In this document: positions 1 through 9,550 of the stretch, piece by piece
Layout: the number at the start of each line of letters is the position of its first letter
How positions within the stretch are numbered: the first letter of the stretch is position 1
NCBI GenBank assembly: GCA_963739085.1
Contig: CAVTZA010000013.1
Span: 1 to 64,000, forward strand
DNA from: DATFQE01 sp963739085
GTDB lineage: Bacteria; Actinomycetota; Thermoleophilia; Gaiellales; Gaiellaceae
Length of the DNA stretch: 64,000 nucleotides
Direction: 5' to 3'
Notes under the pieces: model-generated
Told to the model about the DNA's origin: nothing
Database searches by the model: none
The model's input: only the letters and a program-made list of their open reading frames with translations
Translations under genes and position numbers: made by a program

Positions 1-980
1 CACGCAAGGCGCGGACGAGACGGGACTTGCCAATGCCAGGCTCGCCGGCGAGCAGGACCACCTGGCCCCTTCGCCCTCCCTGGCCTGCTCCCAGCGGTCG
101 AGCAGCAGCGCGGTCTCACGTTCGCGCCCGACGAGCGGCGCGAGACCGCCGACGTGCATAGCCTCGAACCGGCCTTCGATCACACTCTCGCCGGTAACGT
201 GCCAGGCGCGCACGGGATCAGAGAAGCCTTTGAGGCGCGCCGTTCCGAGATCAGAGAGGGTGAAAAGATCGCCGACTAGATGGCGCGTGCCCTCGGCAAT
301 GACTACGCTCCCCGGCTCGGCCAAGGCCTGGAGGCGCGCCGCAAGGTTTGGGGCCTCGCCAACGACGGCCCGCTCGCGGGCACTCTCGCTCCCGACCAGG
401 TCGCCGACCACGACCGCGCCGGTTGCGATCCCGACCCGGGCAGCAAGTGGCGTGCCATCCGGCGCTGTCAATCTTGCGACCGTCTCTACGACGGCGAGCC
501 CGGCGCGCACGGCGCGTTCCGCCTCATGCTCGTGGGCGGAGGGCCAGCCGAAATAGGCGAGGACGCCGTCACCCATGTATTTGGCGATGTATCCCTCAAA
601 CCGTGTGACCGTCTCGGCGCAGCATTCGTGATACCGACTGATCACGTCGCGCAGGTCTTCCGGATCGACGCGCTCGGCCAGTTCGGTTGAACCGACCAGG
701 TCGACGAACATGACCGTGAGTTGCCGCCGTCCAGCCTGAGATGTCGCGCGGCTGGGGACGGAACGGGCTGCGGGCCGGGCGGCTCGGCTCGGTCGTTCAG
801 GGCGGCGATGGCCGCCAGCAGCCGCTTGCGGTGGCCAAGCGACGCGACACCGAGTTCGCGCAAGTCACTCTCAGTCAAGGTCGGCAGCAGGCCCAACTCG
901 ATATCGTTGTCGCGGAACGCCTGCTCATACTGGCCAAGTCCTAAACCGTGCAACCACGCCGCAGTACTTAAAGCGTCCAC
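1..980 (-). pseudogene. SAM-domain class III adenylate cyclase with AAA ATPase, frameshifted, cut by window edge
   Basis: Read from a GTG at 980, the first 60 or so residues form a SAM domain (AAWLHGLGLGQYEQAF, then LTESDLRELGV). A class III nucleotide cyclase domain follows, with VMFVDLVGSTELAERV, KYMGDGVLAYFGWP and GIATGAVVVGDLVG. The linker ARLKGFSDPVRAW leads to an ATPase whose Walker A (GEPGIGKSRL) lies at the left edge. The product would be a cytosolic multidomain cyclase of the type common in rhizobia. The frame changes near 760, before the cyclase, and again near 70, before Walker A, so no single frame encodes it. Domain order is clear; whether the breaks are decay or sequencing error is not. 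Confidence 0.8.
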
Positions 981-1432
981 ATCCTAGGACCTCTTATGAC
1001 GGCTCCGTAGCAGTCTACTCCAATGCTACGAGAGGTGCGCAAAAGTGCACAACCTCTTCCGGCACGTCGCTGACGTCGCGTCGGCGACCCCTCGCGGGAA
1101 TGGCGGCGAGGAGCTAGAGAGGTCAGAGCGAATGCTAATCTCCGCTCTTCGCAGGACGCCTCACGCGAATCGTATCGTAGTGCGCCACCTCTTCGCCGCG
1201 GTTGGTTCATCATTCCTTCCAGCGCGGCGGGCAATGTAGGCATGTGAAAATGACCCGGCCCCGTCCTCTCTGGGCCGGGTCTTTCTTGTTCATCGCTTTG
1301 CTGGCTGGTGCGCGGCGGCCCCCTCGGAGCCGCGGTTACTGGGCGAATTCGCTTTAGTGACCTTGATGTCTCCCGCGCCAGCCGAAATTGAACGCCTCCT
1401 GACCTCAAGGCGTCTTTACAGCAAACTTACCG
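981..1432. other. Intergenic region between cyclase remnant and secreted protein
   Basis: No convincing gene is seen on either strand. The only clear structure is the terminator-like hairpin at 1252-1290. The remaining sequence shows no conserved protein motif in any frame. Confidence 0.5.
1252..1290 (+). terminator. Rho-independent terminator-like hairpin
   Basis: GACCCGGCCC at 1252-1261 pairs perfectly with GGGCCGGGTC at 1272-1281 around a 10-base loop, followed by TTTCTTGTT. The polarity fits plus-strand transcripts, although no plus-strand gene lies just upstream. A close relative sits at 2093-2124. Confidence 0.65.
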
Positions 1433-1879
1433 TTATAGAGAAGTTGCCCCCTTGAATCCCGCCGGGATGCCGTCGAAGCTGCCCGTGCCCGTGGCGTTAG
1501 CGTAGGCACCCGTGCCCGAGACGATTGTATAGACACCGTGCCCTCGGCCCTCCTTGAATTCCGCAGTGAAGCTCGCAGTGATTGAAGAGCCGTCCTCGAA
1601 CGTATAAGTACTATAGCCGCGTGCGGAGCCCGAGCCTTTGCGCAGGTCGGTTGAAACGACAAAGTCCTTCGCCGCGACCCTGCCGTCCTTAAAGAAGGCT
1701 ACACCGAAGGCGTTGCTAGTCGACATGGTCTGACCGTCGATGTTTGCTGCTTGGACGATCTTAGGATCAATCATCTTTGTGACGAGCTTAAATTCGAGAA
1801 CCTCCTCGCCAGCCAAAGCGGCTGTTGAAGCGGCAATCAAACTAGCCACACCAATCAGAAAGCTACGGCTGTTGCGCAT
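1433..1879 (-). CDS. Secreted hypothetical protein, allene-oxide-cyclase-like barrel
   Basis: This intact 148-residue protein starts with a typical signal peptide (RNSRSFLIGVASLIAAS, cleavage after ALA, about residue 23). The mature part is beta-rich and ends in a glycine-rich stretch GTGAYANATGTGSFDG, typical of allene-oxide-cyclase/dirigent-like calycin barrels in proteobacteria. GGGAGGAG lies four bases before the ATG, which supports the start. No catalytic residues are assigned, so only a periplasmic location is inferred. It stands alone between two hairpins. It is one of the few unbroken genes in the left 9.5 kb. Confidence 0.7.
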   Translation of the reverse strand: MRNSRSFLIGVASLIAASTAALAGEEVLEFKLVTKMIDPKIVQAANIDGQTMSTSNAFGVAFFKDGRVAAKDFVVSTDLRKGSGSARGYSTYTFEDGSSITASFTAEFKEGRGHGVYTIVSGTGAYANATGTGSFDGIPAGFKGATSL

Positions 1880-2092
1880 GATACTCCTCCCTTAATCGTG
1901 CCTCCGCGGCCCTCCCGCAAAGCTGTGGTCATTCCAGCTGTCGCCAGGGTGAGCAGCCTGCATAAGTTATCGCTCAACGGCGCGATTTTTCCTAGGCTCA
2001 TCAGCAGGCTTGTCCGGGACTCGGCATCACGATTCTCGCAACAGTGCGAGCATTCTCGATGCGTTGTTCAGCTCGTAGCGTCCCGAGCCTCC

Positions 2093-2124
2093 CCCGGCCG
2101 TCCTCTTTGGGCCGGGTTTTTCTT
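2093..2124 (+). terminator. Rho-independent terminator-like hairpin, second copy
   Basis: CCCGGCC at 2093-2099 pairs with GGCCGGG at 2110-2116, followed by TTTTTCTT. Stem, loop (GTCCTCTTTG) and tail closely resemble the hairpin at 1252-1290. Confidence 0.6.
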
Positions 2125-2125
2125 A

Positions 2126-2588
2126 TCACCGAGGTCCTTGAAGGTTACGTGTCACGCGCAGGGTGGAGCGCCTCAAAGTCCCCGCCCTGGGACAGGAGAC
2201 ATGGAGCGGGACCCCCCGGTACGCGTTCGACGTCTGGATGAACTCAATTTCGGCGCCGAACAGCCGATCGAGAAGGAGGTTTCCAACAGACGGCAATCCT
2301 TCGTGCCCCCGAAGGAGCAGGACGCATTTCAGCCCGACTTTGGCTGCCGCCCCTGCAGTGACCCTGCAGAAATTGGATTGGGCAGCAGCCCTCATCACGA
2401 CCGTATCCGCGCCAGCATCAAGCGCTTCGCTCCAGCAGGGCCTCGAGCTGCGGCACCTTGTTGCCGCCAAGAGCGAAGCCGCTCAAGTCCTCACGCTTGA
2501 AGATCAGGTTGACACCGATTCGATCCCCAAGCGCGGTGGCCTGTTCCAGAGGCGTCGGGAAATTTCCTAAGGCGATACGCGGAAGCAT
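2126..2588 (-). pseudogene. D-cysteine desulfhydrase / ACC deaminase, truncated and frameshifted
   Basis: From ATG 2588 the frame reads LGNFPTPLEQATALG, then FKREDLSGFALGGNKV, the PLP-lysine region of the D-cysteine desulfhydrase/1-aminocyclopropane-1-carboxylate deaminase family. After about 50 residues it hits a stop. Homology resumes in another frame near 2432 with EALDAGADTVVM, QSNFCRVTAGAAAKVGLKCV and GNLLLDRLFGAE. It ends after about 150 residues where the family has about 330, and no remainder is visible downstream. An AGAGG lies before the ATG, 32 bp after the solute-binding gene, so the pair was probably an operon. Which substrate the ancestor used cannot be told. Confidence 0.7.
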
Positions 2589-2620
2589 CACTTGACCTCT
2601 GGTCTGACGACCTCCCCAAG

Positions 2621-3985
2621 CTACTTGAGCAGCGGCTCCACACGCTGGACAACGCTATCCATCGCGGACTGAGGCTCCTTCTGCCCAAGGACGGCCAACT
2701 GCATCTCCTCGACGAAGATGTCCGCGGCACGAGCAGCGTTGTCGAAAGCAGGCAATGGAACCCGCGCAGTGCGTAGCTGAGCAGCCTCGACCTCGGCATA
2801 GGGCACCCGCTCACGAATGCGAGGATCTGCGTAGGCGGACGCTCTGACCGGGCCGTTTCCATTGACTGCGGCCCGTATCGTGTTTTCTTTCGAAGTCAGG
2901 TCCCGGATTAGCGACCAAGCTGCTTCCTTATTGGTCGAGTTCTTGGGTATCGCGAATGACCAAAATTCCGTTTTTGCCGGTGCTGCTGCGTATTTCGATT
3001 TCAAGCTTGCACTTATCGGAATGACGGCCGACTTGATGCGGCCTGGGAATTTCGATTTCGTCGGGTCGTTGTAGAACACGTGACGAGACATGCCCTGAAA
3101 GGTGATCGCCGCCCGACCGCTGCTCATCCAGCTGTTTATGTCCTCGTCCTTGATCTGCGCGAAATTCCTGGGCAACACGCCCTCCTTGTAGAAATCCCGA
3201 AGGAGGGTGATCGCGCGTACCATCGGAGCTTGATTGGCGACTACCTTGAGATCGCGCGATATGAAGTCGCCATCCCAGCAGCGCGCGAGATCCACGACGT
3301 TCGGGTATACGAGCCCCGAGATGAGGAACCCATAAACCTGAGTGCCGTCTGCTCGCGTGTAGGTCAACTTCCTCGCGGCCTCGATCATCTCCTCGACCGT
3401 CTCCGGAGCTTTCGTGATCCCACGCTCGGTAAAGAGCTCTTCGTTGTAGTGCATCCCCGACGTCGAATGACGAAATGGAATGGCATAGAGCTTCCCGTTG
3501 AAGGTCATCGCGTCCAGGAAACCTGGGAAGATATCCCGCAGTTCTTCGATCTGCGATGATTGCATTAACTCGTCGAGTGGCTCGAATAGCGTCGACACCC
3601 GTGGGCTCGCATAGGCGTTCAGCAGGGTGGCAACATCGATTGAGGTTTGCGACAGACTTGCTTCTCGGAACAGTCGCTCATGCAGCGGGCCGGTATCGAG
3701 CGTCACCCAACTCAGCGAGTTCCCGCTCTGCGCCAACCATTGAGTGGTGATGTCCCCGCCGGTCGCGCCGGTGGCTACCGTCTTGATCACGGGATGGGCC
3801 AGAAGGTTCAGCGATTTCCCCTGCGCCCGTGCGATGCCGACCGTTGCCGCGGCGGCGCCACCCACAAGGCCAGCCAACACCTTCCGTCTCGACGGCCCGA
3901 ATTCATGCTGCGCGACGGGCTCGCCATTCACGCTCGTTTCGGCTCTCGAGTTTGATCCAATCGCAAACCGCGTCCCGTTGTTCAT
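2621..3985 (-). CDS. Tat-exported ABC transporter solute-binding protein, family 1
   Basis: An intact extracellular solute-binding protein of about 454 residues. A twin-arginine motif SRRKVLAG at residues 32-39 precedes a hydrophobic stretch ending in ARAQ, so export is by the Tat route. The body shows family-1 features: FEPLDELMQ, an IPFRHSTSGMHYNEELF hinge segment and an EAAWSLIRDLTS helix near the C-terminus. The third in-frame ATG (3985) is preferred because GGGAGG lies six bases before it; two further ATGs lie upstream at 3991 and 4009. No permease or ATPase gene is next to it. It lies between a regulator remnant and a broken desulfhydrase. The ligand is unknown, probably a sugar or polyol. 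Confidence 0.82.
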   Translation of the reverse strand: MNNGTRFAIGSNSRAETSVNGEPVAQHEFGPSRRKVLAGLVGGAAAATVGIARAQGKSLNLLAHPVIKTVATGATGGDITTQWLAQSGNSLSWVTLDTGPLHERLFREASLSQTSIDVATLLNAYASPRVSTLFEPLDELMQSSQIEELRDIFPGFLDAMTFNGKLYAIPFRHSTSGMHYNEELFTERGITKAPETVEEMIEAARKLTYTRADGTQVYGFLISGLVYPNVVDLARCWDGDFISRDLKVVANQAPMVRAITLLRDFYKEGVLPRNFAQIKDEDINSWMSSGRAAITFQGMSRHVFYNDPTKSKFPGRIKSAVIPISASLKSKYAAAPAKTEFWSFAIPKNSTNKEAAWSLIRDLTSKENTIRAAVNGNGPVRASAYADPRIRERVPYAEVEAAQLRTARVPLPAFDNAARAADIFVEEMQLAVLGQKEPQSAMDSVVQRVEPLLK

Positions 3986-4009
3986 GTTCATCCTCCCGTT
4001 TTTGCTCAA

Positions 4010-4320
4010 TTAAGACTTCTTGACCCATGCACTGGTATGTTTTGCAGGGTCGAACGTAGCAGACCGCGCAGTACGCTTATCCGCAGCGACGTTCTTGGCA
4101 CGTCTTATAGTGTCAATTGCCCTCGGGCCGATTGCAATGGCGGTGGCCGTTGCGAGAACGTCGACCACCATCAGGTGGGCCAACTGGCTTGCGATCGGCC
4201 GAAAGGCTGGCCTCCTCGGCACGCGCGACGAGGGAGCCCGAATACCGGGTGAGCAATCCCATCACCCACGGCACGCTCGGGGCGGCGGTCCGATGGCGAA
4301 AGCCCTCCGCCTGACAGGGC
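4010..4320 (-). pseudogene. MurR/RpiR-type regulator, C-terminal SIS-domain remnant
   Basis: Two overlapping frames give pieces of a SIS-domain C-terminus: VMGLLTRYSGSLVAR, then, after a one-base shift near 4205, PAFRPIASQLAHLMVVDVLA. Conserved RpiR regulators have comparable segments in this order. No N-terminal helix-turn-helix is visible upstream. The stop lies 25 bp before the solute-binding gene, so the original gene may have controlled that transporter operon. The assignment rests on short motifs and could be wrong. Confidence 0.45.
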
Positions 4321-4515
4321 ACCGTTGAGGGCCAGATCCTTCACCCAAGTTCAAGGTGTTTCTGATCATCGCGGGCTGGTTGGCCACCAGCACTGCGCCC
4401 CAAACATGGATGGCTTGTAACTGCAGGGCAGCGCCCGTTCACGATAGGCTGACTAGAAGTCGTGGTAGGCTGTCGACGAGCGGCAGGAATTCGAAGCATC
4501 GCGAAGGAGGTGACG

Positions 4516-4776
4516 ATGAGGACAACGTTCCGTAACCTTATACAGGTAATGAGATCACCGCGGTTTTGGAGAGCCTCCATTGGGCTGGCCGGCTTGATCT
4601 CGTTTGCTACGGTCATTCTCCTGGTCGCGTTCACTGCGCTGCTTGTACTGCTCCCGATCGCGTTGCTTGGCGGTCTCGCCCTGCACATCTACATTCGACA
4701 TCGATTGCGGCAGGTCCGACGGCACCGTTCGGATCTTGTGATCGATGGCGAATACACTGTCCATGACAGGCGGTAG
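4516..4776 (+). CDS. Small membrane protein, function unknown
   Basis: This 86-residue protein has an amphipathic N-terminus, one long or two short hydrophobic segments at about residues 20-55 (ISFATVILLVAFTALLVLLPIA), a basic patch HRLRQVRRHR and a conserved-looking tail LVIDGEYTVHDRR. AAGGAGG at 4504-4510 fixes the start at 4516 rather than further upstream. Similar short proteins occur in rhizobia. It is monocistronic, with a hairpin terminator downstream. No function can be assigned. Confidence 0.65.
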   Translation: MRTTFRNLIQVMRSPRFWRASIGLAGLISFATVILLVAFTALLVLLPIALLGGLALHIYIRHRLRQVRRHRSDLVIDGEYTVHDRR

Positions 4777-4830
4777 GAGGCGCGAGGGCGCAGTGGCACC
4801 GCCCCGCCGCCCTGGCTGGCCGCCCTGTGA

Positions 4831-4858
4831 AGGCCCCCCAGGACGGGGCCTCCTTTCC
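4831..4858 (+). terminator. Terminator-like hairpin after the small membrane protein gene
   Basis: AGGCCCC at 4831-4837 pairs with GGGGCCT at 4845-4851, followed by CCTTTCC. It lies about 55 bp after the stop codon at 4776 on the same strand. Confidence 0.5.
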
Positions 4859-4960
4859 ATCTCCAGATTGCTGACGTTCGAAGCCCCCCGCCCGGCGATC
4901 CTCGTTGGGACGGGTCGGCCCACCCACACCAGCAGGGTGCCCCCGGATTGCTTCATGGAA

Positions 4961-7900
4961 TCAAACGATGGCGTCGAGAAAAATCTTCGAATCCGAAAGG
5001 TCGGGTGTGTCGAGCCCCTCAGAGAACCAAGCGTAAACTGGGGTGAGTAGGTTGCGAGCCTCTGCGGCCATGCTTTTCTGAAGCCAATACGCGGCGAGGG
5101 TTCGGGCAGCCCGCAGCTCGAACAATTTGGATTGCTGTTCTCGAGCGATTGTTAACGCCGCATTGAAGCAGATCACCGCCTCCCGCTCAGTCGAGACGAG
5201 TTCACCCTTGAGACGATACAATTCTGACAAATAAAGTCGCTGGTTGGTCCGTGTTGCAAATGCTAATCCCTCTTCCACCGCCACAAGAGCCGTTTCCAAG
5301 TCACCCACACACGTACATGCCTCCGCAAGCAACGCAAGATTTCAGGGAAGATACACCCCGTGTTCCCGACGACGATAAAGTCGATCGCCGCAGCGATGCT
5401 CTGCACAACACCTTGTGAGATCCCCATTCGAGCTTTCGCCCACCCACTCAGCACAACCGACGTATCGCCCCAATCGAGCCCTTTTTCGCCAGAGAAGTTC
5501 GTAACCTGCTCGGCGACAGACAAAGTGCCTGGCATATCCTTTCGAAGCGCATAGACGCGACATAGGTGCCACAGGGCCTGCGCCAATGATGCGTCGTTCG
5601 GGTTTCCACGCGCCCTTGGCGATACCTTCCGAAAGATTCAAACCTTGGTGGGATCCCCGAGACAACAAAGTGTTATTGCTACCGTACTGGCCAATGTGGG
5701 CTGAATGTCCACCAAGGCGTTCGCTCGAAACGGATCACTTGCTCGGTCGCTTACTCCGAACAACGCCAGTGCCTTCGTGGCATGCACTATCGCTTGCTTC
5801 AATTGACCAGTCGGTCCGAGACCCATTGCCAATCGCGTGTGAGCGATAGCGAGGCCGAGTTGGTCTTCTTCGATCTGCGACTGCGCCAACAATCTTTGGC
5901 CATACTCGATGGAAGAGTCGAGTTCACCACGCATATACGCGTGGCCGCCCAATGAATTCAGGGACCGCCATGTAGGTCTTTGTATCGCCAAGCGCCTCGC
6001 ATAACACGACGGCGCGTTGATAAACCTCGCCAAATTCGGGGGAAGCATAGCCCTTGGTCGCGATCAAGGCTTTCCCGAGGAGAAGGAGTAGCTCGCGAGC
6101 TCTTCCGCATTGCACCAATCTGCACTCGGGCAGCGACGAAACAAGTTGAGGCCGGTTATTGGCCTCGGTGATCACCTCTACATGGCCAGTCTCTCTTATC
6201 GCCCGCTGTGCCGATCTAATGCGGTATTCCAAGCTGCGGTCGAGGAGGCCCGCTTCCTCGAAGTGGTGGGCCAGCACCTCGGGCTGACGTTCCACCATTT
6301 CGTGAAAGCGTTCCTCCAACACGCGCGCAATCTGTACCATGGAGAGCCTGTCTGACGACTTCTTCAGCAGCGTCGCATAGGCGGCATCCTGAACCAGCGC
6401 GTGCTTGAAAGTATAGCTAGCCTCCGGCGGTCGAACCTCTCGCGAACACGCAACTCGGCCCTCGATATCAGCTGTTCCAGGGCCTTAGCCCCAGCGCCGA
6501 CCTGCTCTGGCCTGACACGGCCAAAAGTAGACTCGAATGAGAACTCTCGCCCAATCGCCGCCCCGATCTGTGCCACCTCCCGAACTGGCGCCAAGCCGAT
6601 CCAGACTAGCCATCAGCGAGCCATGTAACGTCGTCGGGATCGCCAAGGGCGGAAGGCGCCGGTCAGCACGAAACCGCTCGGCCTCGTCCCGCATCAGCCC
6701 GCTCTCCAAGACCGAGCTCGTCAACTCCTCCACGAAACAGCGGCACCCCATCCGTGCGCTCGACGATCTGCTCGCGCACCTCCTCGGGCAGGGCCTTGCC
6801 GCCGGTGAGCCGCGTGACCATCTCGCCTCGCTCTCGCCGGCTAAGCCGTTTGAGCGCCAACGTCGTCACATGCTCGCGTCCCACCCATTCGCCTTGAACT
6901 CCGGCCGGAAGGTCACCAGCAGCGAGCACCGGCAGCCGCAAGGATCTGCTCGAGCGCAGACTCAAGCAGATCGCGCGAAGAGGGGTCGATCCAATGCACG
7001 TCTTCCCATACGATCAGCACCGGGTCGGACGGGCACAGGGCCACGAGCTGCCGTACCAAGGGCGGTAGCAGGCGCTCCTTCTTCTTTTGCGGCGACAGCC
7101 CCCGTCGAGAGCGTTAGTCCCTCGCTGAGGCAGGGACAGAAGCTCGGCGATAAGTCCGAAATCTTCTGGTTCCGTTTCCCGGGACTAGTAAGTCCCGCAA
7201 CTTCGCCGAGCCGGGTTTCACGCGCCATCGTCCTCGCGTTCGAAGGCCTGATGCGCGCTCGAGTTGCTGGATGACAGGGAAACAAGAGCGCTATCTTGAT
7301 GATATGGCGAGAAAAAATAGCGAAGTCGTAACGGCAATTCGCGCGCCAACAGCTCTTGCGTGGCGGCAACCAATCGAGACTTGCCAGATACCGGCTCGCC
7401 ATAGAGCAGTAACGCCTGACCCTCACCACCAAGGGCTTGAGACCACCGTCGCCGTATCAGCTCGAGTTCGTCGACCCGCCCGAGAGCCAATGGAGTGAGT
7501 TCGACACCATGGAGTCTTCGAACCGACTTTCTACGCGGCTCTCTCGCAGCACGCTCCACGCCATGACCGGTCTATCGAAACCCTTGGCGCTGACGGCTCC
7601 TAAATCGTGTGTGTCAAAAATTGTGCCCAACAACCTGCGAGTTTCAGCGGCGATTACAATCGAATCCGGCTCAGCCAAACTCTGTAGTCGCGAAGCCAGG
7701 TTGGGTGTTTCGCCAACGACGGCTTGCTCCTGGGCGATTCCCGATCCTAGAATGTCGCCGACCACGACCTCGCCAGTAGCGATTCCAATCCGCACATGCA
7801 GAGATTCGCCACGGGGCCGCAGACAGCGGCACGGCCTCTACGAGACCTAAGGCCGCGCGGACCGCGCGCTCAGCATCGTCCTCATGGGCCTGGGGGAATC

Positions 7901-8288
7901 CGAAATACATGAGGACACCGTCCCCCATATATTTCGCGACAGTGCCGCCATGGCGCGCTGTGAATTCAGCGACGCAGCTGTGATACGCGGTCATTACGTC
8001 GCGAAGGTCCTCCGGGTCCAGGCGACCTGCCATCCGGGTCGATCCAACGAGATCACAGAACTACCGTGAGGTAACGGCGCTCCGCCAACGGCCTAAGAGA
8101 AAGGCGCGCGACTGGTTCGGGTGCGTGCGAAATACTTCCCTCAGGGGATTGCCACAGTCGCTGCAATAACGCTTGCCGGGCGGGTTGAACTCGCCACATG
8201 CGGAACACGCAATAGGGAGCTGAGCCCCACAGTCTCCACAATACCGCTTGCCACCTGCATTTGCGGCTCCGCAGCTGACACAGTCCAC
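4961..8288 (-). pseudogene. Zinc-ribbon adenylate cyclase / AAA ATPase / TPR protein with at least ten frameshifts
   Basis: Starting at GTG 8288, two zinc ribbons appear (CVSCGAANAGGKRYCGDCG and CSACGEFNPPGKRYCSDCG). The cyclase domain follows (AERRYLTVVL, KYMGDGVLMYFGFPQAHEDD, RIGIATGEVVVGDILG). Then come an ATPase with Walker A GEPVSGKSRL and Walker B PVLIVWEDVHWIDPSS, and a long TPR tail to 4961. The order matches a rhizobial protein of about 1,100 residues. Coding passes among all three frames at least ten times, with switches near 8125, 8040, 7800, 7560, 7290, 6960, 6740, 6590, 6340, 6040, 5660 and 5340. Intact neighbours make uniform sequencing error unlikely, so decay is favoured. It is a paralog of the cyclase at 1-980. 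Confidence 0.8.
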
Positions 8289-8586
8289 CGAAGTCTCCTA
8301 AACTTCGCAGCAAGTGAATCTAAATAATCCTTGATGCTAGCATTGTCGCATGGCTCGGAAAAGCTAAGCTATCGCGGTCCTTGAAAAGGGGTCAGTCGCG
8401 ACATGATTGGCGGGGATGGGGGCTATGCCTGCTCGCGATGCGGCGCAACTCCGGGAGTACGAAATCCCATTAAAGCCGCGGCGTCCAACCATCTGCCCCC
8501 AGCGCGAACCTCGTAGGTACGGGCCTGTCTGTGACTGCCAGCGCGTCGGCATCCGAGGCCGGCGTCACAAGCAGGAGATGCGACAA

Positions 8587-8720
8587 TGAAAGCCGACGTG
8601 GACGTGATCTGTCCGCATTGCGGCTATAAGGCTGAGGTGGCGACAAAGATGCTGGACGACGGCAAAAAGGCATAGCCAGAGCCCGGCTACGTCGCGCTCT
8701 GCATTCCCCCATCGGCAGCC
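8587..8720 (+). pseudogene. Remnant of a small zinc-ribbon protein with in-frame TAG
   Basis: AGGAG eight bases before the ATG opens a frame DVICPHCGYKAEVATKMLDDG, stopped by TAG at residue 30. The same frame continues after the stop with PEPGYVALCI. That resembles the second half of small rhizobial proteins of the pattern CPxCG, then PGDxxLCIxCG. The second cysteine pair is not preserved. It is probably a broken gene; the assignment is tentative. Confidence 0.35.
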
Positions 8721-8879
8721 GGGAACGCCTGCGACCGCAAATGCAAGGGTCGCAGACGTGTTGCGGGAACGAATAGATGTGCGGAGCATTCAAACCTCCT
8801 ACTCGGTGTGCTACGAAAGATCGAGTTCCTTGAGCGTCGCCGCGGCTTGCCTGGTGGGTCAACATATCACGTCCAAGAT

Positions 8880-8990
8880 GCGTGTTCCTTGGTCGGCGTG
8901 TGCGGGGCCTGTGCTGATGGTGTGGGAGGACATGCAATGGATCGAGCTGTCCTCGCGCGAACTGCTCGACGACCGACCGAGGAGGCAAAG
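8880..8990 (+). pseudogene. Fragment of a third cyclase-associated ATPase (Walker B segment)
   Basis: The plus strand encodes GPVLMVWEDMQWIELSSRELLDD, the Walker B block of the same ATPase family found in the two cyclase genes (compare PVLIVWEDVHWIDPSS in the gene at 4961-8288). Nothing before or after continues the domain. It is therefore a stranded fragment of about 30 residues from a further paralog, in the opposite orientation. Confidence 0.55.
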
Positions 8991-9000
8991 GTCTTCGCAA

Positions 9001-9530
9001 TCACAAAGCCGAACCCTTATGCCGTTGAAGGAAGCGCAAATGGACGTCATGAACCAGGCCAGCAAGCCCGCGAGGCATGAGGTGCACGACAACAATCAGC
9101 ACAATGCCATATATGGCCCACGGTGCAGCCTTTGAGATCTGGTCCGCGACATTCGGCACAAAAAGGATAAACGCGGCTCCATAAGATGCGCCAGAGATAG
9201 ATGAGATTCCTCCAATCACGCCTCCCACGAAAAGGCTGATAGACAAAAGAACCGTGAAGCTGTCAGGCGACACGAACTGGATGGCAATTGCTCCAGTGAG
9301 CCCGCCGTTCCGGCATAAAGGGCGCCGGTTCCGAATGCGATAGTCTTATAACGCGCAGCGTTGATTCCCATTGCTTCAGCCGCTATCGAGTGGTCGCGTA
9401 TTGCCAGGAGTGCCAGCCCAATTCGGCCTCGAAGCAAGTTAGCAGCAACGATCGTCAGAACTATCGCCGTTGTCAGAGACAAGAAGTAGACCCAGCGGTC
9501 CAGACCAATGGCGAACCAGTCCGGAGGATC
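9001..9530 (-). pseudogene. livM: Branched-chain amino acid ABC permease (LivM type), C-terminal fragment
   Basis: The frame reads WVYFLSLTTAIVLTIVAANL, then LLAIRDHSIAAEAMGINAA, the cytoplasmic EAA-like loop of LivM permeases. It then shifts near 9292, where one G seems missing, and continues as SPDSFTVLLSISLFVGGVIG and FVPNVADQISKAAPWAIYG. The protein would be an inner-membrane permease for branched-chain amino acids. About the first 150 residues are absent, replaced in frame by phytase sequence. With a truncated 5' end and a frameshift it cannot make a normal permease. Confidence 0.82.
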
Positions 9531-9550
9531 ATCCAGTTCGATGAGGCGGT
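9510..9550. other. Junction between actinobacterial and alphaproteobacterial DNA
   Basis: On the minus strand an uninterrupted frame passes from phytase (GFERLDRLIELDD) directly into LivM (WFAIGLDRWVYF). Composition, gene types and coding integrity change at the same place. No repeat, integrase or att-like site is evident at the join. Confidence 0.75.

Larger units (their letters stand above)
8289..9000. other. Decayed region with small remnants
   Basis: No complete gene is seen in this stretch of about 700 bases. Two short plus-strand remnants are listed separately (8587-8720 and 8880-8990); the rest shows no recognisable motif. Confidence 0.45.

Noticed and set aside
968..1408. 146-residue minus-strand frame upstream of the first cyclase
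   Set aside because: Arg/Pro-rich without motifs and crossing a terminator hairpin.
1898..2500. 200-residue plus-strand frame
   Set aside because: Antisense to the desulfhydrase remnant; no recognisable domain.
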